From contig JAKPQD010000133.1 of assembly GCA_029572965.1 (NCBI GenBank), positions 57,675 to 121,674 of the forward strand: 64,000 nucleotides of DNA. Reading direction: 5' to 3'. The position numbers and the translations under genes are program-made. A model generated the notes under the pieces. That model was not told where the DNA came from and made no database searches. It saw only the letters and a program-made list of their open reading frames with translations. This DNA is from Bacteroidota bacterium. Its GTDB lineage: Bacteria; Bacteroidota; Bacteroidia; Bacteroidales; DTGW01. Shown piece after piece: positions 34,150 through 42,557 of the stretch; within the stretch, counting starts at the first letter, position 1, and each line of letters begins with the position of its first letter.

Positions 34150-35274
34150 ATGAAATTTGTAATTTCCAGCAACGTATTATTTGAGCGTTTACAGGCTATT
34201 AATAAAGTAATTAGCAGCAAAAACACTTTACCAATCCTTGACAATTTTTTGTTTGACTTGTCTGATAAAAAATTGACCATAACAGCATCAGATTTGGAGT
34301 CCACTATGATTACTTCCCTGGATCTTGAAAACGCTGAAGGAGAAGGGGTAATAGCTATTCCTGCCAAGCGTTTGATAGATACATTGAAGGAATTTTCGGT
34401 GCAGCCGCTTACTTTTGATGTCAATACAGACACTTATGCTACTGTAATCCTTACCCAGAACGGTAAGTTTACCATTACCGGCCAGAATGGGGATGATTTT
34501 CCTACATTAGCAAGGCTTAAAGACGATAAAAAGTCTGTTATGGTGGATGCCAATATATTATTCAGTGGTATTTCAAAAACGTTGTTTGCTGCAGCTGAAG
34601 ATGACCTCAGGCCTATTATGAATGGTATTTTTATGGAAATCTATTCAAGTGGGTTGACATTTGTGGCTTCTGACGGTCATAAACTGGTTCGTTACCGTCG
34701 CACAGATGTTACCGTTGAAGAAGAAGGTTCATTTGTGTTGCCCCAAAAACCAGCTACTTTGTTGAAGACTGTTTTGGCTAAAGAGCAAGGAACTGTGGCT
34801 GTTTCTTATGATGATAGAAATGCATATTTCCAAATGGCCAACTATAAAATGGTTTGTCGCTTGCTCGAAGGGTCATACCCAAGTTATGCTGCAGTTATCC
34901 CCAATAACAATCCTAACAAGATGATTATTGACAGGGTTGAGATTTATACGACCATCAAAAGGGTGGCAGTGTTTTCAAACCAGGCAAGTAACCTCATCAA
35001 GTTACAAATAGCCAACAACCAGTTGATTGTTTCTGCCCAGGATATCGATTTTTCAATTTCAGCATTCGAAAGGCTTAATTGTCAATATGATGGAGATGAA
35101 ATTGAGATTGGGTTCAAATCACAGGCTTTGCTTGATATTTTGTCAAACCTTTCGAGCGAACATGTGGTAATTGAGCTTTCAGACCCTGGTAGGGCAGGTA
35201 TCATCCTTCCTGTTGAGAAAGACATTGAGGCAGAAGATATTTTAATGCTCCAAATGCCTTTACAGATTAGCTAA
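34150..35274 (+). CDS. dnaN: DNA polymerase III beta subunit (sliding clamp)
   Basis: A 374-residue three-domain clamp: MKFVISSNVLFERLQAINKV at the start, KNTLPILDNFLFDL, GDDFPTLARL, RPIMNGIFME, ASDGHKLVRYRR, SYPSYAAVIPNN and the C-terminal end EAEDILMLQMPLQI. The clamp tethers polymerases and repair proteins to DNA. It is not next to dnaA or recF. A terminator follows at 35306, so the exonuclease gene downstream may be partly separate. Confidence 0.97.
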   Translation: MKFVISSNVLFERLQAINKVISSKNTLPILDNFLFDLSDKKLTITASDLESTMITSLDLENAEGEGVIAIPAKRLIDTLKEFSVQPLTFDVNTDTYATVILTQNGKFTITGQNGDDFPTLARLKDDKKSVMVDANILFSGISKTLFAAAEDDLRPIMNGIFMEIYSSGLTFVASDGHKLVRYRRTDVTVEEEGSFVLPQKPATLLKTVLAKEQGTVAVSYDDRNAYFQMANYKMVCRLLEGSYPSYAAVIPNNNPNKMIIDRVEIYTTIKRVAVFSNQASNLIKLQIANNQLIVSAQDIDFSISAFERLNCQYDGDEIEIGFKSQALLDILSNLSSEHVVIELSDPGRAGIILPVEKDIEAEDILMLQMPLQIS

Positions 35275-35305
35275 ATTTTAGTTTATATTTGAACATTTAT
35301 TTGAT

Positions 35306-35338
35306 AAAGACCTGTGCGATGCCTCGGCAGGTCTTTAT
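35306..35338 (+). terminator. Terminator after dnaN
   Basis: AAAGACCTG (35306-35314) pairs perfectly with CAGGTCTTT (35328-35336), 13-base loop. Confidence 0.7.
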
Positions 35339-35359
35339 TGCTTCTAAAAAAAACAAAAA

Positions 35360-36166
35360 ATGGAATTGAACCTTAAAAATCCTTTGATATTCCTTGATCT
35401 TGAAACTACAGGGTTGAATATCGTCTCTGACAGAATAGTAGAAATAACCATTTTGAAAGTATTTCCGGGAGGAAAAGAGGAGGTAAAAACTTACCGCGTC
35501 AACCCTGAGATGCCTATTGATCCAAAAGCAACAGCAGTTCATGGCATTACAGACGAAGATGTAAAAGATTGCCCCACATTTAAAGAGCTTGCCCAAACAT
35601 TGGTGAATGAATTTGAAGGCTGTGATTTTGCCGGGTTTAATTCTAATAAATTTGACTTCCCTATGTTGGCCGAGGAATTTCTGAGGGCTAATGTTGATTT
35701 TGATTTAAAAAAGCGCAAATTTGTTGATGTTCAGGTGATATTCCATAAAATGGAACAACGTACGCTGAGCGCTGCTTATAAGCTTTATTGCAACAAAGAA
35801 TTAGTAGATGCACATAGCTCAAAGGCTGATACTTATGCTACTTATGAAGTTTTACAAGCCCAACTTGACAAATATCAAGGAAAGAAATTTGTTGATGCTG
35901 CCGGAAACACCTCTGAGCCTATTACTAATGATATTGATTTCCTTTCAAAATTTTCTGCACACAATTCGAACGTTGACTTTATTGGCCGGATTATCTATAA
36001 TGAAAAGGGTGTAGAGGTTTTCAACTTTGGTAAATACAAGGGAATGCCTGTGGTTGATGTGTTGAAAAAAGACCCTTCGTATTATTCATGGATGATGAAC
36101 GGCGATTTTCCTCAATATACAAAGAATGTGCTTACAAAAATAAAACTGCGCGAGTTTCAGAAATAG
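35360..36166 (+). CDS. DnaQ-like 3'-5' exonuclease with C-terminal ExoX-like domain
   Basis: A 268-residue DEDD exonuclease. ExoI motif FLDLETTGLN (Asp13, Glu15), ExoII region FAGFNSNKFDFPML, and ExoIII motif HSSKADTYATYEVL in the HxxxxD form. After about residue 185 a second small domain appears (VFNFGKYKGMPVVDVLKKDPSYYSWMM), which resembles the C-terminal domain of exodeoxyribonuclease X-type proteins. It could supply proofreading or trim DNA ends; the position after dnaN suggests a link to replication. Confidence 0.87.
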   Translation: MELNLKNPLIFLDLETTGLNIVSDRIVEITILKVFPGGKEEVKTYRVNPEMPIDPKATAVHGITDEDVKDCPTFKELAQTLVNEFEGCDFAGFNSNKFDFPMLAEEFLRANVDFDLKKRKFVDVQVIFHKMEQRTLSAAYKLYCNKELVDAHSSKADTYATYEVLQAQLDKYQGKKFVDAAGNTSEPITNDIDFLSKFSAHNSNVDFIGRIIYNEKGVEVFNFGKYKGMPVVDVLKKDPSYYSWMMNGDFPQYTKNVLTKIKLREFQK

Positions 36167-36174
36167 AAAAAGCT

Positions 36175-36588
36175 ATGGTTGCCCAGCATCAAATTGTATT
36201 ACCTGAGTTCCGGAGAGGGTTTCATTTAGTTACCTCTCATATAGAACGTAACTTACCTGTGCTTCCTAAAACTGGTATAGTCAATCTTTTTATTCAGCAT
36301 ACTTCTGCTGCATTAACTATTAATGAAAATGCCGATCCTTCTGTAAGAGCTGATTTCAGGACATTTACAGATAAGATTATTCCTGACGGCGACCGTTGCT
36401 TTTCGCATACCCTTGAAGGCGATGATGATATGCCGGCACACATCAAATCTTCTGTTTATGGACAATCGTTAACAATACCTGTAACTAATGGCCGTTTAAA
36501 CCTTGGAACATGGCAAGGTATTTATTTATGCGAATTTCGCGATTATGGAGGCCCTCGCCACATTGTAATAACTGTAATAGGAGAGTGA
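36175..36588 (+). CDS. YjbQ family protein (secondary thiamine-phosphate synthase-like)
   Basis: 137 residues from ATG 36175, 8 bases after the exonuclease stop; the open frame reaches further back but only over the preceding gene. Family motifs: IVNLFIQHTSAALTINENADP, DGDRCFSHTLEGDDDMPAHI, SLTIPVTNGRLNLGTWQGIYL and the end GGPRHIVITVIGE. The UPF0047/YjbQ family folds as a small trimer with conserved His residues and has weak thiamine-phosphate synthase activity; its physiological role is uncertain. Confidence 0.88.
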   Translation: MVAQHQIVLPEFRRGFHLVTSHIERNLPVLPKTGIVNLFIQHTSAALTINENADPSVRADFRTFTDKIIPDGDRCFSHTLEGDDDMPAHIKSSVYGQSLTIPVTNGRLNLGTWQGIYLCEFRDYGGPRHIVITVIGE

Positions 36589-36589
36589 T

Positions 36590-38047
36590 ATGCGGGAAGA
36601 TAGTTTTAACTCATTGACTCCAAAAAAAGTTTGGCATTTTTTTAGTGAAATATGTCAAATACCAAGGCCTTCAAAACATGAAAAGGCTATAATAGCTTAT
36701 TTGGAAAGTTTTGCAAAACAACGAGGCTTGGATTACCTGGTAGATAAAGGGGGAAACATAATTATCTATAAAAAAGCCACACTGGGTTATGAAAACAAAC
36801 CTGTTATTGTTTTACAGTCCCATGTTGACATGGTTTGCGAAAAAAATGCTGATACAACCCACGATTTTTTTAGCGAGCCAATAAATGCTTATGTAGAAGA
36901 CGGGTGGGTAAAAGCTCAAGGTACAACCCTTGGCGCTGATAATGGCATTGGCGTAGCTATGCAGCTTGCATTGCTTGATGATATTGATATTCAGCATGCT
37001 GCGCTTGAATGCATTTTTACTGTCGATGAAGAAACTGGCCTGACAGGGGCTTCTACTCTTGAAGCTTCTGCAATAAATGGCCGCACGATGATAAACCTCG
37101 ATTCGGAAGATGAAGGCATCATTTTCATTGGCTGTGCCGGGGGAGTTGAAACGATTGGTTATTGCACGCCTGAATATTCAAATGTTCCAGACAACTGTGC
37201 TGCTTTTGTCCTTACTGTGTCTGGTTTGCAGGGAGGACACTCCGGAGATGACATCAATAAGGGCAGGGGCAATGCTATAAAGATTCTTACCCGCTTGCTG
37301 TATCAATTTCAGAAACACGCGTCATTCTATATGTCTGATATTTCGGGTGGAAATTTGCATAATGCCATTCCTCGCGAAGCTAAGTCTTCATTTGTGATTG
37401 AAAAATCAAAAACTACCGTTTTTGTTAAAGAAACAAATGATTTAATCAAACACATCCTGGATGAGAATAAAGACAATGAGCCCAATCTTCAAATCCAGGT
37501 AAAGGAAACCCTGCTTCCTGAAAAAGTCTATACCAAGGATTTTTCGGCACGTTTGATTTGTACACTCTATGCTTTGCCTCATGGGGTTGTGGCTATGAGC
37601 AATACTATCCCTGGATTGGTCGAAACTTCTACCAACCTGGCATTTGTCCGTCATACAACTGATGGCCGGATAGAGATTGGCACCAGTCAGCGTAGCGCTT
37701 TGCAAACCGCTAAATATGATATTTCGCAGCAGGTAGCTTCGGTTTTCATTCTTGGAAGTATGGAATATGTTCATACTATGGGCTATCCAGGGTGGAAGCC
37801 TAACAAAAACTCGCGGATATTAAAGCATGCAGAGGGTGTTTATCAAAAAATGTTTGGTAAAGAACCTGTCATTACTGCCATTCATGCAGGCCTTGAGTGC
37901 GCTTTGTTTGTAGATAAAATCCCTGGCTTGGATGTTATTTCTGTAGGGCCTACCATTAAAGGGGCACACTCTCCTGACGAAAGGCTCAGTATTGAAAGTG
38001 TTGAAAAGTTTTGGAAGTATTTGATTGAAATACTTGAAACGTGGTAA
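36590..38047 (+). CDS. pepD: Aminoacyl-histidine dipeptidase (M20C)
   Basis: A 485-residue cytosolic metallopeptidase. Metal ligands and motifs: VLQSHVDMV (His78, Asp80), GADNGIGVAM (Asp117), TVDEETGLTGAS (Glu147, Glu148), NLDSEDEG and the final GPTIKGAHSPDERLSI. It splits X-His and other dipeptides. It starts one base after the YjbQ stop, so the two are co-translated. Confidence 0.93.
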   Translation: MREDSFNSLTPKKVWHFFSEICQIPRPSKHEKAIIAYLESFAKQRGLDYLVDKGGNIIIYKKATLGYENKPVIVLQSHVDMVCEKNADTTHDFFSEPINAYVEDGWVKAQGTTLGADNGIGVAMQLALLDDIDIQHAALECIFTVDEETGLTGASTLEASAINGRTMINLDSEDEGIIFIGCAGGVETIGYCTPEYSNVPDNCAAFVLTVSGLQGGHSGDDINKGRGNAIKILTRLLYQFQKHASFYMSDISGGNLHNAIPREAKSSFVIEKSKTTVFVKETNDLIKHILDENKDNEPNLQIQVKETLLPEKVYTKDFSARLICTLYALPHGVVAMSNTIPGLVETSTNLAFVRHTTDGRIEIGTSQRSALQTAKYDISQQVASVFILGSMEYVHTMGYPGWKPNKNSRILKHAEGVYQKMFGKEPVITAIHAGLECALFVDKIPGLDVISVGPTIKGAHSPDERLSIESVEKFWKYLIEILETW

Positions 38048-38077
38048 AATATAAATAAAAGAATCTTATCATCTGCA

Positions 38078-38776
38078 ATGCAAAGGAAATACCAGCACCT
38101 GTTTTTTGATTTAGACCGTACTTTATGGGATTATGATGCTAATGCAAAAGAAACGCTTTGTGATATCTACGAAAAATATGACCTTGCTTCTAAAGGGGTT
38201 GATCTGGATAAATTTTTGCATGATTTTACCCGCTTTAACAACATCCTTTGGGCCCAGTTCCGTCATGGTGAAATAAAAAAAGAATATCTCAAGGTTCGCA
38301 GGTTTTATCTTACTTTGAAAAGTAGCCAGATTAAAGATAATGATTTGGCAAAGGCTGCATCTGATGATTATCTTTCAATTAGCCCTGAGAAAACCAGATT
38401 AATACCCGGGGCTATGGAACTACTCGAATATCTTAGTGGAAAATATCACATGCATATTATAACCAACGGTTTTACTGAGGTTCAATTTAAAAAATTGAGA
38501 AATTGCAAACTTGAAAAGTATTTCGAAAGGATTGTAACTTCAGATATGGTAAAGGCCAATAAACCTAAGAAAGAGATATTTCATTATGCTCTGTCTGGCG
38601 CTAATGCTCAAAAGTCAACCTCATTGATGATTGGTGACGATTGGGATATAGACATTATGGGAGCCAAATATTTTGGTTTTGACCAGGTTTATTTCAACCG
38701 TGACGGAAAAGAGCTGAAAGGAAAAGCTACTTATGAAATACATTCATTAGAAGAATTAATAACTATACTTACATAA
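38078..38776 (+). CDS. YjjG family HAD nucleotidase
   Basis: A 232-residue haloacid dehalogenase-like phosphatase: FFDLDRTLWDYD (Asp11, Asp13), cap domain 20-100, MHIITNGFTEVQ (motif II), KPKKEIFHYAL with the motif III Lys and MIGDDWDIDIMGAKYFG (motif IV). YjjG proteins hydrolyse non-canonical pyrimidine monophosphates, keeping damaged nucleotides out of DNA. It follows pepD by 30 bases in the same direction. Confidence 0.87.
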   Translation: MQRKYQHLFFDLDRTLWDYDANAKETLCDIYEKYDLASKGVDLDKFLHDFTRFNNILWAQFRHGEIKKEYLKVRRFYLTLKSSQIKDNDLAKAASDDYLSISPEKTRLIPGAMELLEYLSGKYHMHIITNGFTEVQFKKLRNCKLEKYFERIVTSDMVKANKPKKEIFHYALSGANAQKSTSLMIGDDWDIDIMGAKYFGFDQVYFNRDGKELKGKATYEIHSLEELITILT

Positions 38777-38798
38777 TTCAAACAAAAACCAATCAACT

Positions 38799-39875
38799 AT
38801 GAAAAAAAAATTTTTTTACCTCGTATTGTTTAGTTTGCCTATTTTAGGCTGTGCGCAGACTAAGCTAATCCCTTTTAACAGTAGTAATATCTATTATGAA
38901 GGCAGGATGTTGTATAAACCAGAAGCTGCTGTTTTTAACTGGTCCGGCAACTCTGCAACCATTATAATTGATGGTACAGAGATTTCTGCAGTAATGAAAG
39001 ACTTAGATACTGCCAACTATTACAATGTTATTGTTGATGATAGCGTAATAGCTAAGTTTCATACCGATACAGTAAAAAAAAGCTATGTATTGGTTAGTGG
39101 TTTAAAAGCCGGTAAGCACAAAGTACAAATTTTTAAACGAACAGAATGGGATAAAGGTAAAACTTTGTTTTATGGCTTTGAAACTAATTCAAATACAAAA
39201 GTGTTGCCTCCATTGCCTCCTAAGAAACGCAAGATTGAATTTTATGGCAATTCCATCACCTGCGGATATGCCAATGAGGACTTTACCAATCAAGACCGTT
39301 GGTTTGGCTATTTTCAGAATAATTATCTTACTTATGCCGCTATGACAGCCCGTCATTTCGATGCTCAGTATTCATGTGTTGGCAAAAGTGGCATTGGTAT
39401 TGTCATCAGCTGGTTTCCACTGTTGATGCCCGAAATGTACAATCGTCTTGACCCAACCGACTCTACCTCTGTCTGGGATTTTAGCAAATACACTCCTGAT
39501 ATTGTGGTTATCAACCTCTTGCAAAACGATTCGTGGTTGACCAATCGCCCTGACCATGAGCAGTTCAAATACAGGTTTGGGACAAAGAAGCCAGAAGTGT
39601 CTTTTGTTATTGAGGCGTATAAAAACTTTGTATCGTCTATTCGTAAGGTTTATCCCAATGCCCATATTATTTGTGCTTTAGGAAGTATGGATGCCACACG
39701 CGAAGGTTCTCCCTGGCCTGGATATATCGAAACTGCTGTCAAACAACTTGCTGACCCGAAAGTATATACATGTTTCTTTCCTTACAAAAATACAGGCGGG
39801 CATCCTAAAGTGTCTGAACATAAAGTGATGGCAAACCAACTTATTGACTTTATTGACAAGAATATTAAATGGTAA
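38799..39875 (+). CDS. Lipoprotein SGNH hydrolase, CE2-like carbohydrate esterase
   Basis: A 358-residue exported protein with a lipobox (LPILGCAQT, Cys18). An N-terminal jelly-roll domain (about 25-140) precedes an SGNH domain beginning EFYGNSITCGYAN with nucleophile Ser152; NLLQNDSW supplies the block III Asn and GGHPKVSEH the His335. The jelly roll plus SGNH layout is that of CE2 acetyl-esterases, which remove acetyl groups from plant polysaccharides. It could feed the GH94-type sugar metabolism, but the two are far apart. Confidence 0.85.
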   Translation: MKKKFFYLVLFSLPILGCAQTKLIPFNSSNIYYEGRMLYKPEAAVFNWSGNSATIIIDGTEISAVMKDLDTANYYNVIVDDSVIAKFHTDTVKKSYVLVSGLKAGKHKVQIFKRTEWDKGKTLFYGFETNSNTKVLPPLPPKKRKIEFYGNSITCGYANEDFTNQDRWFGYFQNNYLTYAAMTARHFDAQYSCVGKSGIGIVISWFPLLMPEMYNRLDPTDSTSVWDFSKYTPDIVVINLLQNDSWLTNRPDHEQFKYRFGTKKPEVSFVIEAYKNFVSSIRKVYPNAHIICALGSMDATREGSPWPGYIETAVKQLADPKVYTCFFPYKNTGGHPKVSEHKVMANQLIDFIDKNIKW

Positions 39876-39882
39876 TTTTTAT

Positions 39883-39918
39883 AAAAGCCTTTTTGAATAT
39901 AATTCTTAAAGGCTTTTT
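39883..39918 (+). terminator. Terminator of the esterase gene
   Basis: AAAAGCCTTT (39883-39892) pairs with AAAGGCTTTT (39908-39917), followed by T residues. Confidence 0.7.
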
Positions 39919-40070
39919 TCCTTGAATAGAAAAATGTTTTTTAATATTTTAAGATAAAATTCAACACATCAACGTCTTGACTCTTGCTTCATCAATTCCG
40001 GCCCTTTCAATTTGTTGCAAAATAATGAATAGGAAAGACGGTTTACCTTTTTTTAAAATAATAAAATATA

Positions 40071-40078
40071 TATATTTG
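40071..40078 (+). promoter_or_regulatory. TAnnTTTG promoter box of tRNA-Arg
   Basis: TATATTTG is an exact -7 match, 19 bases before the tRNA. Confidence 0.6.
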
Positions 40079-40097
40079 CAGCCTTGATGTTAAAAAC

Positions 40098-40171
40098 GGT
40101 CTGGTAGCTCAGTTGGATAGAGCAACAGCCTTCTAAGCTGTGGGTCACAGGTTCGATTCCTGTCCAGATCA
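40098..40171 (+). tRNA. tRNA-Arg, anticodon TCT
   Basis: Acceptor GGTCTGG pairs with CCAGATC, discriminator A; anticodon stem ACAGC/GCTGT with loop CTTCTAA puts TCT at 40132-40134, reading AGA; T-arm ACAGG-TTCGATT-CCTGT is perfect. The 3' CCA is not encoded. It is 24 bases upstream of the TPR gene and may share its transcript. Confidence 0.95.
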
Positions 40172-40194
40172 CTAAAAATTTAAAACCTAACAAT

Positions 40195-40878
40195 ATGTCT
40201 GAAGTAAATAACGAGCATTCAGGAATTGAGAACGTAGGCGAAGCACTAAGCAAAGCCGAATTGTTTATTGAAAAAAATAAAAAGCCGATTATCATTGCAG
40301 TTGCAGCTATTGTTTTAGTGATTGGAGGCTATTTTGTTTTCAAAAAAGCTTATGTAGCTCCAATGGAAAAAGAAGCACAGGAACAAATGTTTGTTGCTGA
40401 GAAATATTTCGAAAAAGACTCTTTCCAGCTTGCTCTTAATGGAGATGGTAACAATTGGGGTTTTTTAAAAATTACTGAAGAATACGGAATTACAAAAGCA
40501 GCTGACCTTGCACATTATTATGCTGGTATTTGTTATTTACAAACTGGCAATTTCAAGGCTGCTATTGAACACCTTGAAGAGTATGATGGCGATGACAAAC
40601 TTATAGCCCCTATTGCTGTTGGTGCAACTGGCGATGCTTATGTAGAGCTTGGCGATTTAAAGAAAGGAGCTAAACTTTATGAGAAAGCTGCTGATATGTC
40701 TGAAAACGACTTTACCTCACCACTTTATTTAATGAAAGCTGGCGTTATATATGAAAATCTTAAAGACTTCAAAAAAGCTTTAGCAATTTACAAACAGATT
40801 AAGAAAGATTTTCCTCGTAGTACTGAAGGCCGTACTATTGACAAGTATATTACCAGGGCTGAATTACTGTCAAAATAA
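40195..40878 (+). CDS. Membrane-anchored TPR protein (YfgM-like)
   Basis: A 227-residue protein with a short cytoplasmic N-terminus, one membrane segment (KPIIIAVAAIVLVIGGYFVF, about 32-52) and then TPR-type helices facing the periplasm: DLAHYYAGICYLQTGNFKAAIEHLEEY, AVGATGDAYVELGDLKKGAKLYEKAADMSE and KAGVIYENLKDFKKALAIYKQI. The layout matches YfgM, which helps envelope protein folding at the Sec translocon. In Bacteroidota it is often just upstream of ribH, as here (15-base gap). Confidence 0.85.
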   Translation: MSEVNNEHSGIENVGEALSKAELFIEKNKKPIIIAVAAIVLVIGGYFVFKKAYVAPMEKEAQEQMFVAEKYFEKDSFQLALNGDGNNWGFLKITEEYGITKAADLAHYYAGICYLQTGNFKAAIEHLEEYDGDDKLIAPIAVGATGDAYVELGDLKKGAKLYEKAADMSENDFTSPLYLMKAGVIYENLKDFKKALAIYKQIKKDFPRSTEGRTIDKYITRAELLSK

Positions 40879-40893
40879 TTTTTGAGCCAAAAG

Positions 40894-41376
40894 ATGGCAA
40901 CAATTTACAAACCTGCATACAATGAAGTCCCTTCGGGGGCAGGAAAGTCATTTGGTATTGTTGTAAGCGAATGGAACCCTGAAATTACAGAGGCATTATT
41001 AGATGCTGCTTGTAGTACACTCCTGAAATATGGGGTAAAAGAAAAAGACATTCATGTAAAAAGGGTTCCAGGCAGCTTTGAATTAACTTTGGGTGCCCAG
41101 TTTTTTGCCGAATATACTGAAGTTGATGGTGTAATTTGCCTGGGGTGTGTTATTCAGGGTGATACACCTCATTTCACTTATGTATGTCAAGGCGTTACAC
41201 ATGGAATTACAGAATTAAACCTCGAATACAACATTCCATTTGTTTTTGGGGTAATCACTACAAATACTTTTGAGCAGGCCAAAGACCGTGCTGGCGGAAA
41301 ACTTGGAAACAAAGGGGAAGAGTCGGCTATCGTTGCCCTGAAAATGGCTGCCCTTCAGGATGAAATGAGCAAATAA
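40894..41376 (+). CDS. ribH: 6,7-dimethyl-8-ribityllumazine synthase
   Basis: 160 residues from ATG 40894. Riboflavin pathway enzyme forming the 60-mer or pentamer shell. Motifs: [56 protein letters not shown] (active-site His in TPHF) and [20 protein letters not shown]. The GxxGDxPHF pattern is the family signature. It is co-oriented with the TPR gene. Confidence 0.95.
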   Translation: MATIYKPAYNEVPSGAGKSFGIVVSEWNPEITEALLDAACSTLLKYGVKEKDIHVKRVPGSFELTLGAQFFAEYTEVDGVICLGCVIQGDTPHFTYVCQGVTHGITELNLEYNIPFVFGVITTNTFEQAKDRAGGKLGNKGEESAIVALKMAALQDEMSK

Positions 41377-41378
41377 GT

Positions 41379-41762
41379 TTATTCGGGAAAATCATCCACT
41401 TCAATCAGGGCAAAAGGTATTTTTACAATTTCTTTGAAGTCAGTACCTAAATCAAGCATTTCCTTATCATCTTTGATGTAGTACCAATTTACGGTAACAC
41501 TCAGGTTGTTTTGGAACAAATACATGTTCAGGTAATCAAATAAAGACATTAAAACCCTGTTAGTGCTGCTATTTGAATAGTCGAGCATGATAGATACTTC
41601 GGTGTGCTTTTCGGGATGTTTGGCATAATTGGCCACGGCTTCAAAAAGCGGGTCATACGTTTCGGTAATATCTTCGGGAATAGACCTGCCAGCTATCAGG
41701 AGTTTGCCTTTGTCAAATTTGATTAAAGGGGTATGGGCGGTTCTTTCTAAATAAAATTCCAT
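41379..41762 (-). CDS. SiaC-family (DUF1987) regulatory phosphoprotein
   Basis: 127 residues from the ATG at 41760-41762; a TTG five codons earlier is less likely. Pattern MEFYLERTAHTPLIKFD, LLIAGRSIPEDITETYDPLF and IMLDYSNSSTNRVLMSLFDYL is that of DUF1987; the Asn-Ser-Ser-Thr stretch is where SiaC is phosphorylated in Pseudomonas, controlling a diguanylate cyclase. No SiaA, SiaB or SiaD gene is in the window, so the partner kinase and target are unknown. It ends 2 bases from the ribH stop, convergent. Confidence 0.85.
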   Translation of the reverse strand: MEFYLERTAHTPLIKFDKGKLLIAGRSIPEDITETYDPLFEAVANYAKHPEKHTEVSIMLDYSNSSTNRVLMSLFDYLNMYLFQNNLSVTVNWYYIKDDKEMLDLGTDFKEIVKIPFALIEVDDFPE

Positions 41763-41892
41763 TGTCGTATGATTCAATTATCGCACACTTTTCATTAAGT
41801 AAAATTAATATCTTTTTTGAAATAGAGAAATTTTAGACCCCTAAAATTATAAATATCAATAAATTGACGTTATTTGTCATGCCCAATATTAA

Positions 41893-42423
41893 TTATCCGC
41901 AAATTACCATGTTCACTTTTACATCGTGAGGAAGTGCCGGAATACTTTCAAAAAGTTGAAACTCAAAGCATACCCCTATTTTAAAAGCATTAGAAGTGGA
42001 CAAAAATCGGTCATAATAGCCTTTGCCGCGTCCAAGCCTGTTGCCAGACTTGTCAAAGGCTATTCCGGGAATAATAAGGGCTTCGATTTGTTCAATATCA
42101 CTGAAAACCGTACCTGTCGGTTCGAGAATGTTGTAACGATTTTTTTTCATCTGACTTTCACCCTCAAACTGTGAAAAAACTATGTCATCATCAGAGACTA
42201 CAGGCAAAAGGATAGTTTTTGATGTGGAATATTTTATAATTAAAGGCGTTAAATCAACTTCCATCGGCATAGGCCAGTACATGGCAATGGTTTGCGAATG
42301 GACAAATTGGGGCAGTCGTTCAATTTTGTCAGCAATTATTTGCGAGTGGACTGGGTAATAGTCTTGACTTTGCTTCTTTTTCAATTCCTTGATGGAATTT
42401 CTTATTTCTGATTTATTCAACAT
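41893..42423 (-). CDS. 5-formyltetrahydrofolate cyclo-ligase
   Basis: A 176-residue folate enzyme that recycles 5-formyl-THF to methenyl-THF using ATP. Seen: MYWPMPMEVDLTPLI, LLPVVSDDDIVF and the key LIIPGIAFDKSGNRLGRGKGYYDRFL block (ATP and substrate loop). Full family length. It is transcribed away from the helicase gene. Confidence 0.94.
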   Translation of the reverse strand: MLNKSEIRNSIKELKKKQSQDYYPVHSQIIADKIERLPQFVHSQTIAMYWPMPMEVDLTPLIIKYSTSKTILLPVVSDDDIVFSQFEGESQMKKNRYNILEPTGTVFSDIEQIEALIIPGIAFDKSGNRLGRGKGYYDRFLSTSNAFKIGVCFEFQLFESIPALPHDVKVNMVICG

Positions 42424-42557
42424 ATACAGTGTCAGGTATTGCTTTATTTGTTAACAAAAGGCCTGAATAAGTAAAAATAATGTTATTTTGTAAACTGGTA
42501 TATGGTTGTTCGAAAATTGCATTAAAATTGGGTAAAAAAGCGTGAAAATAAAAATGT

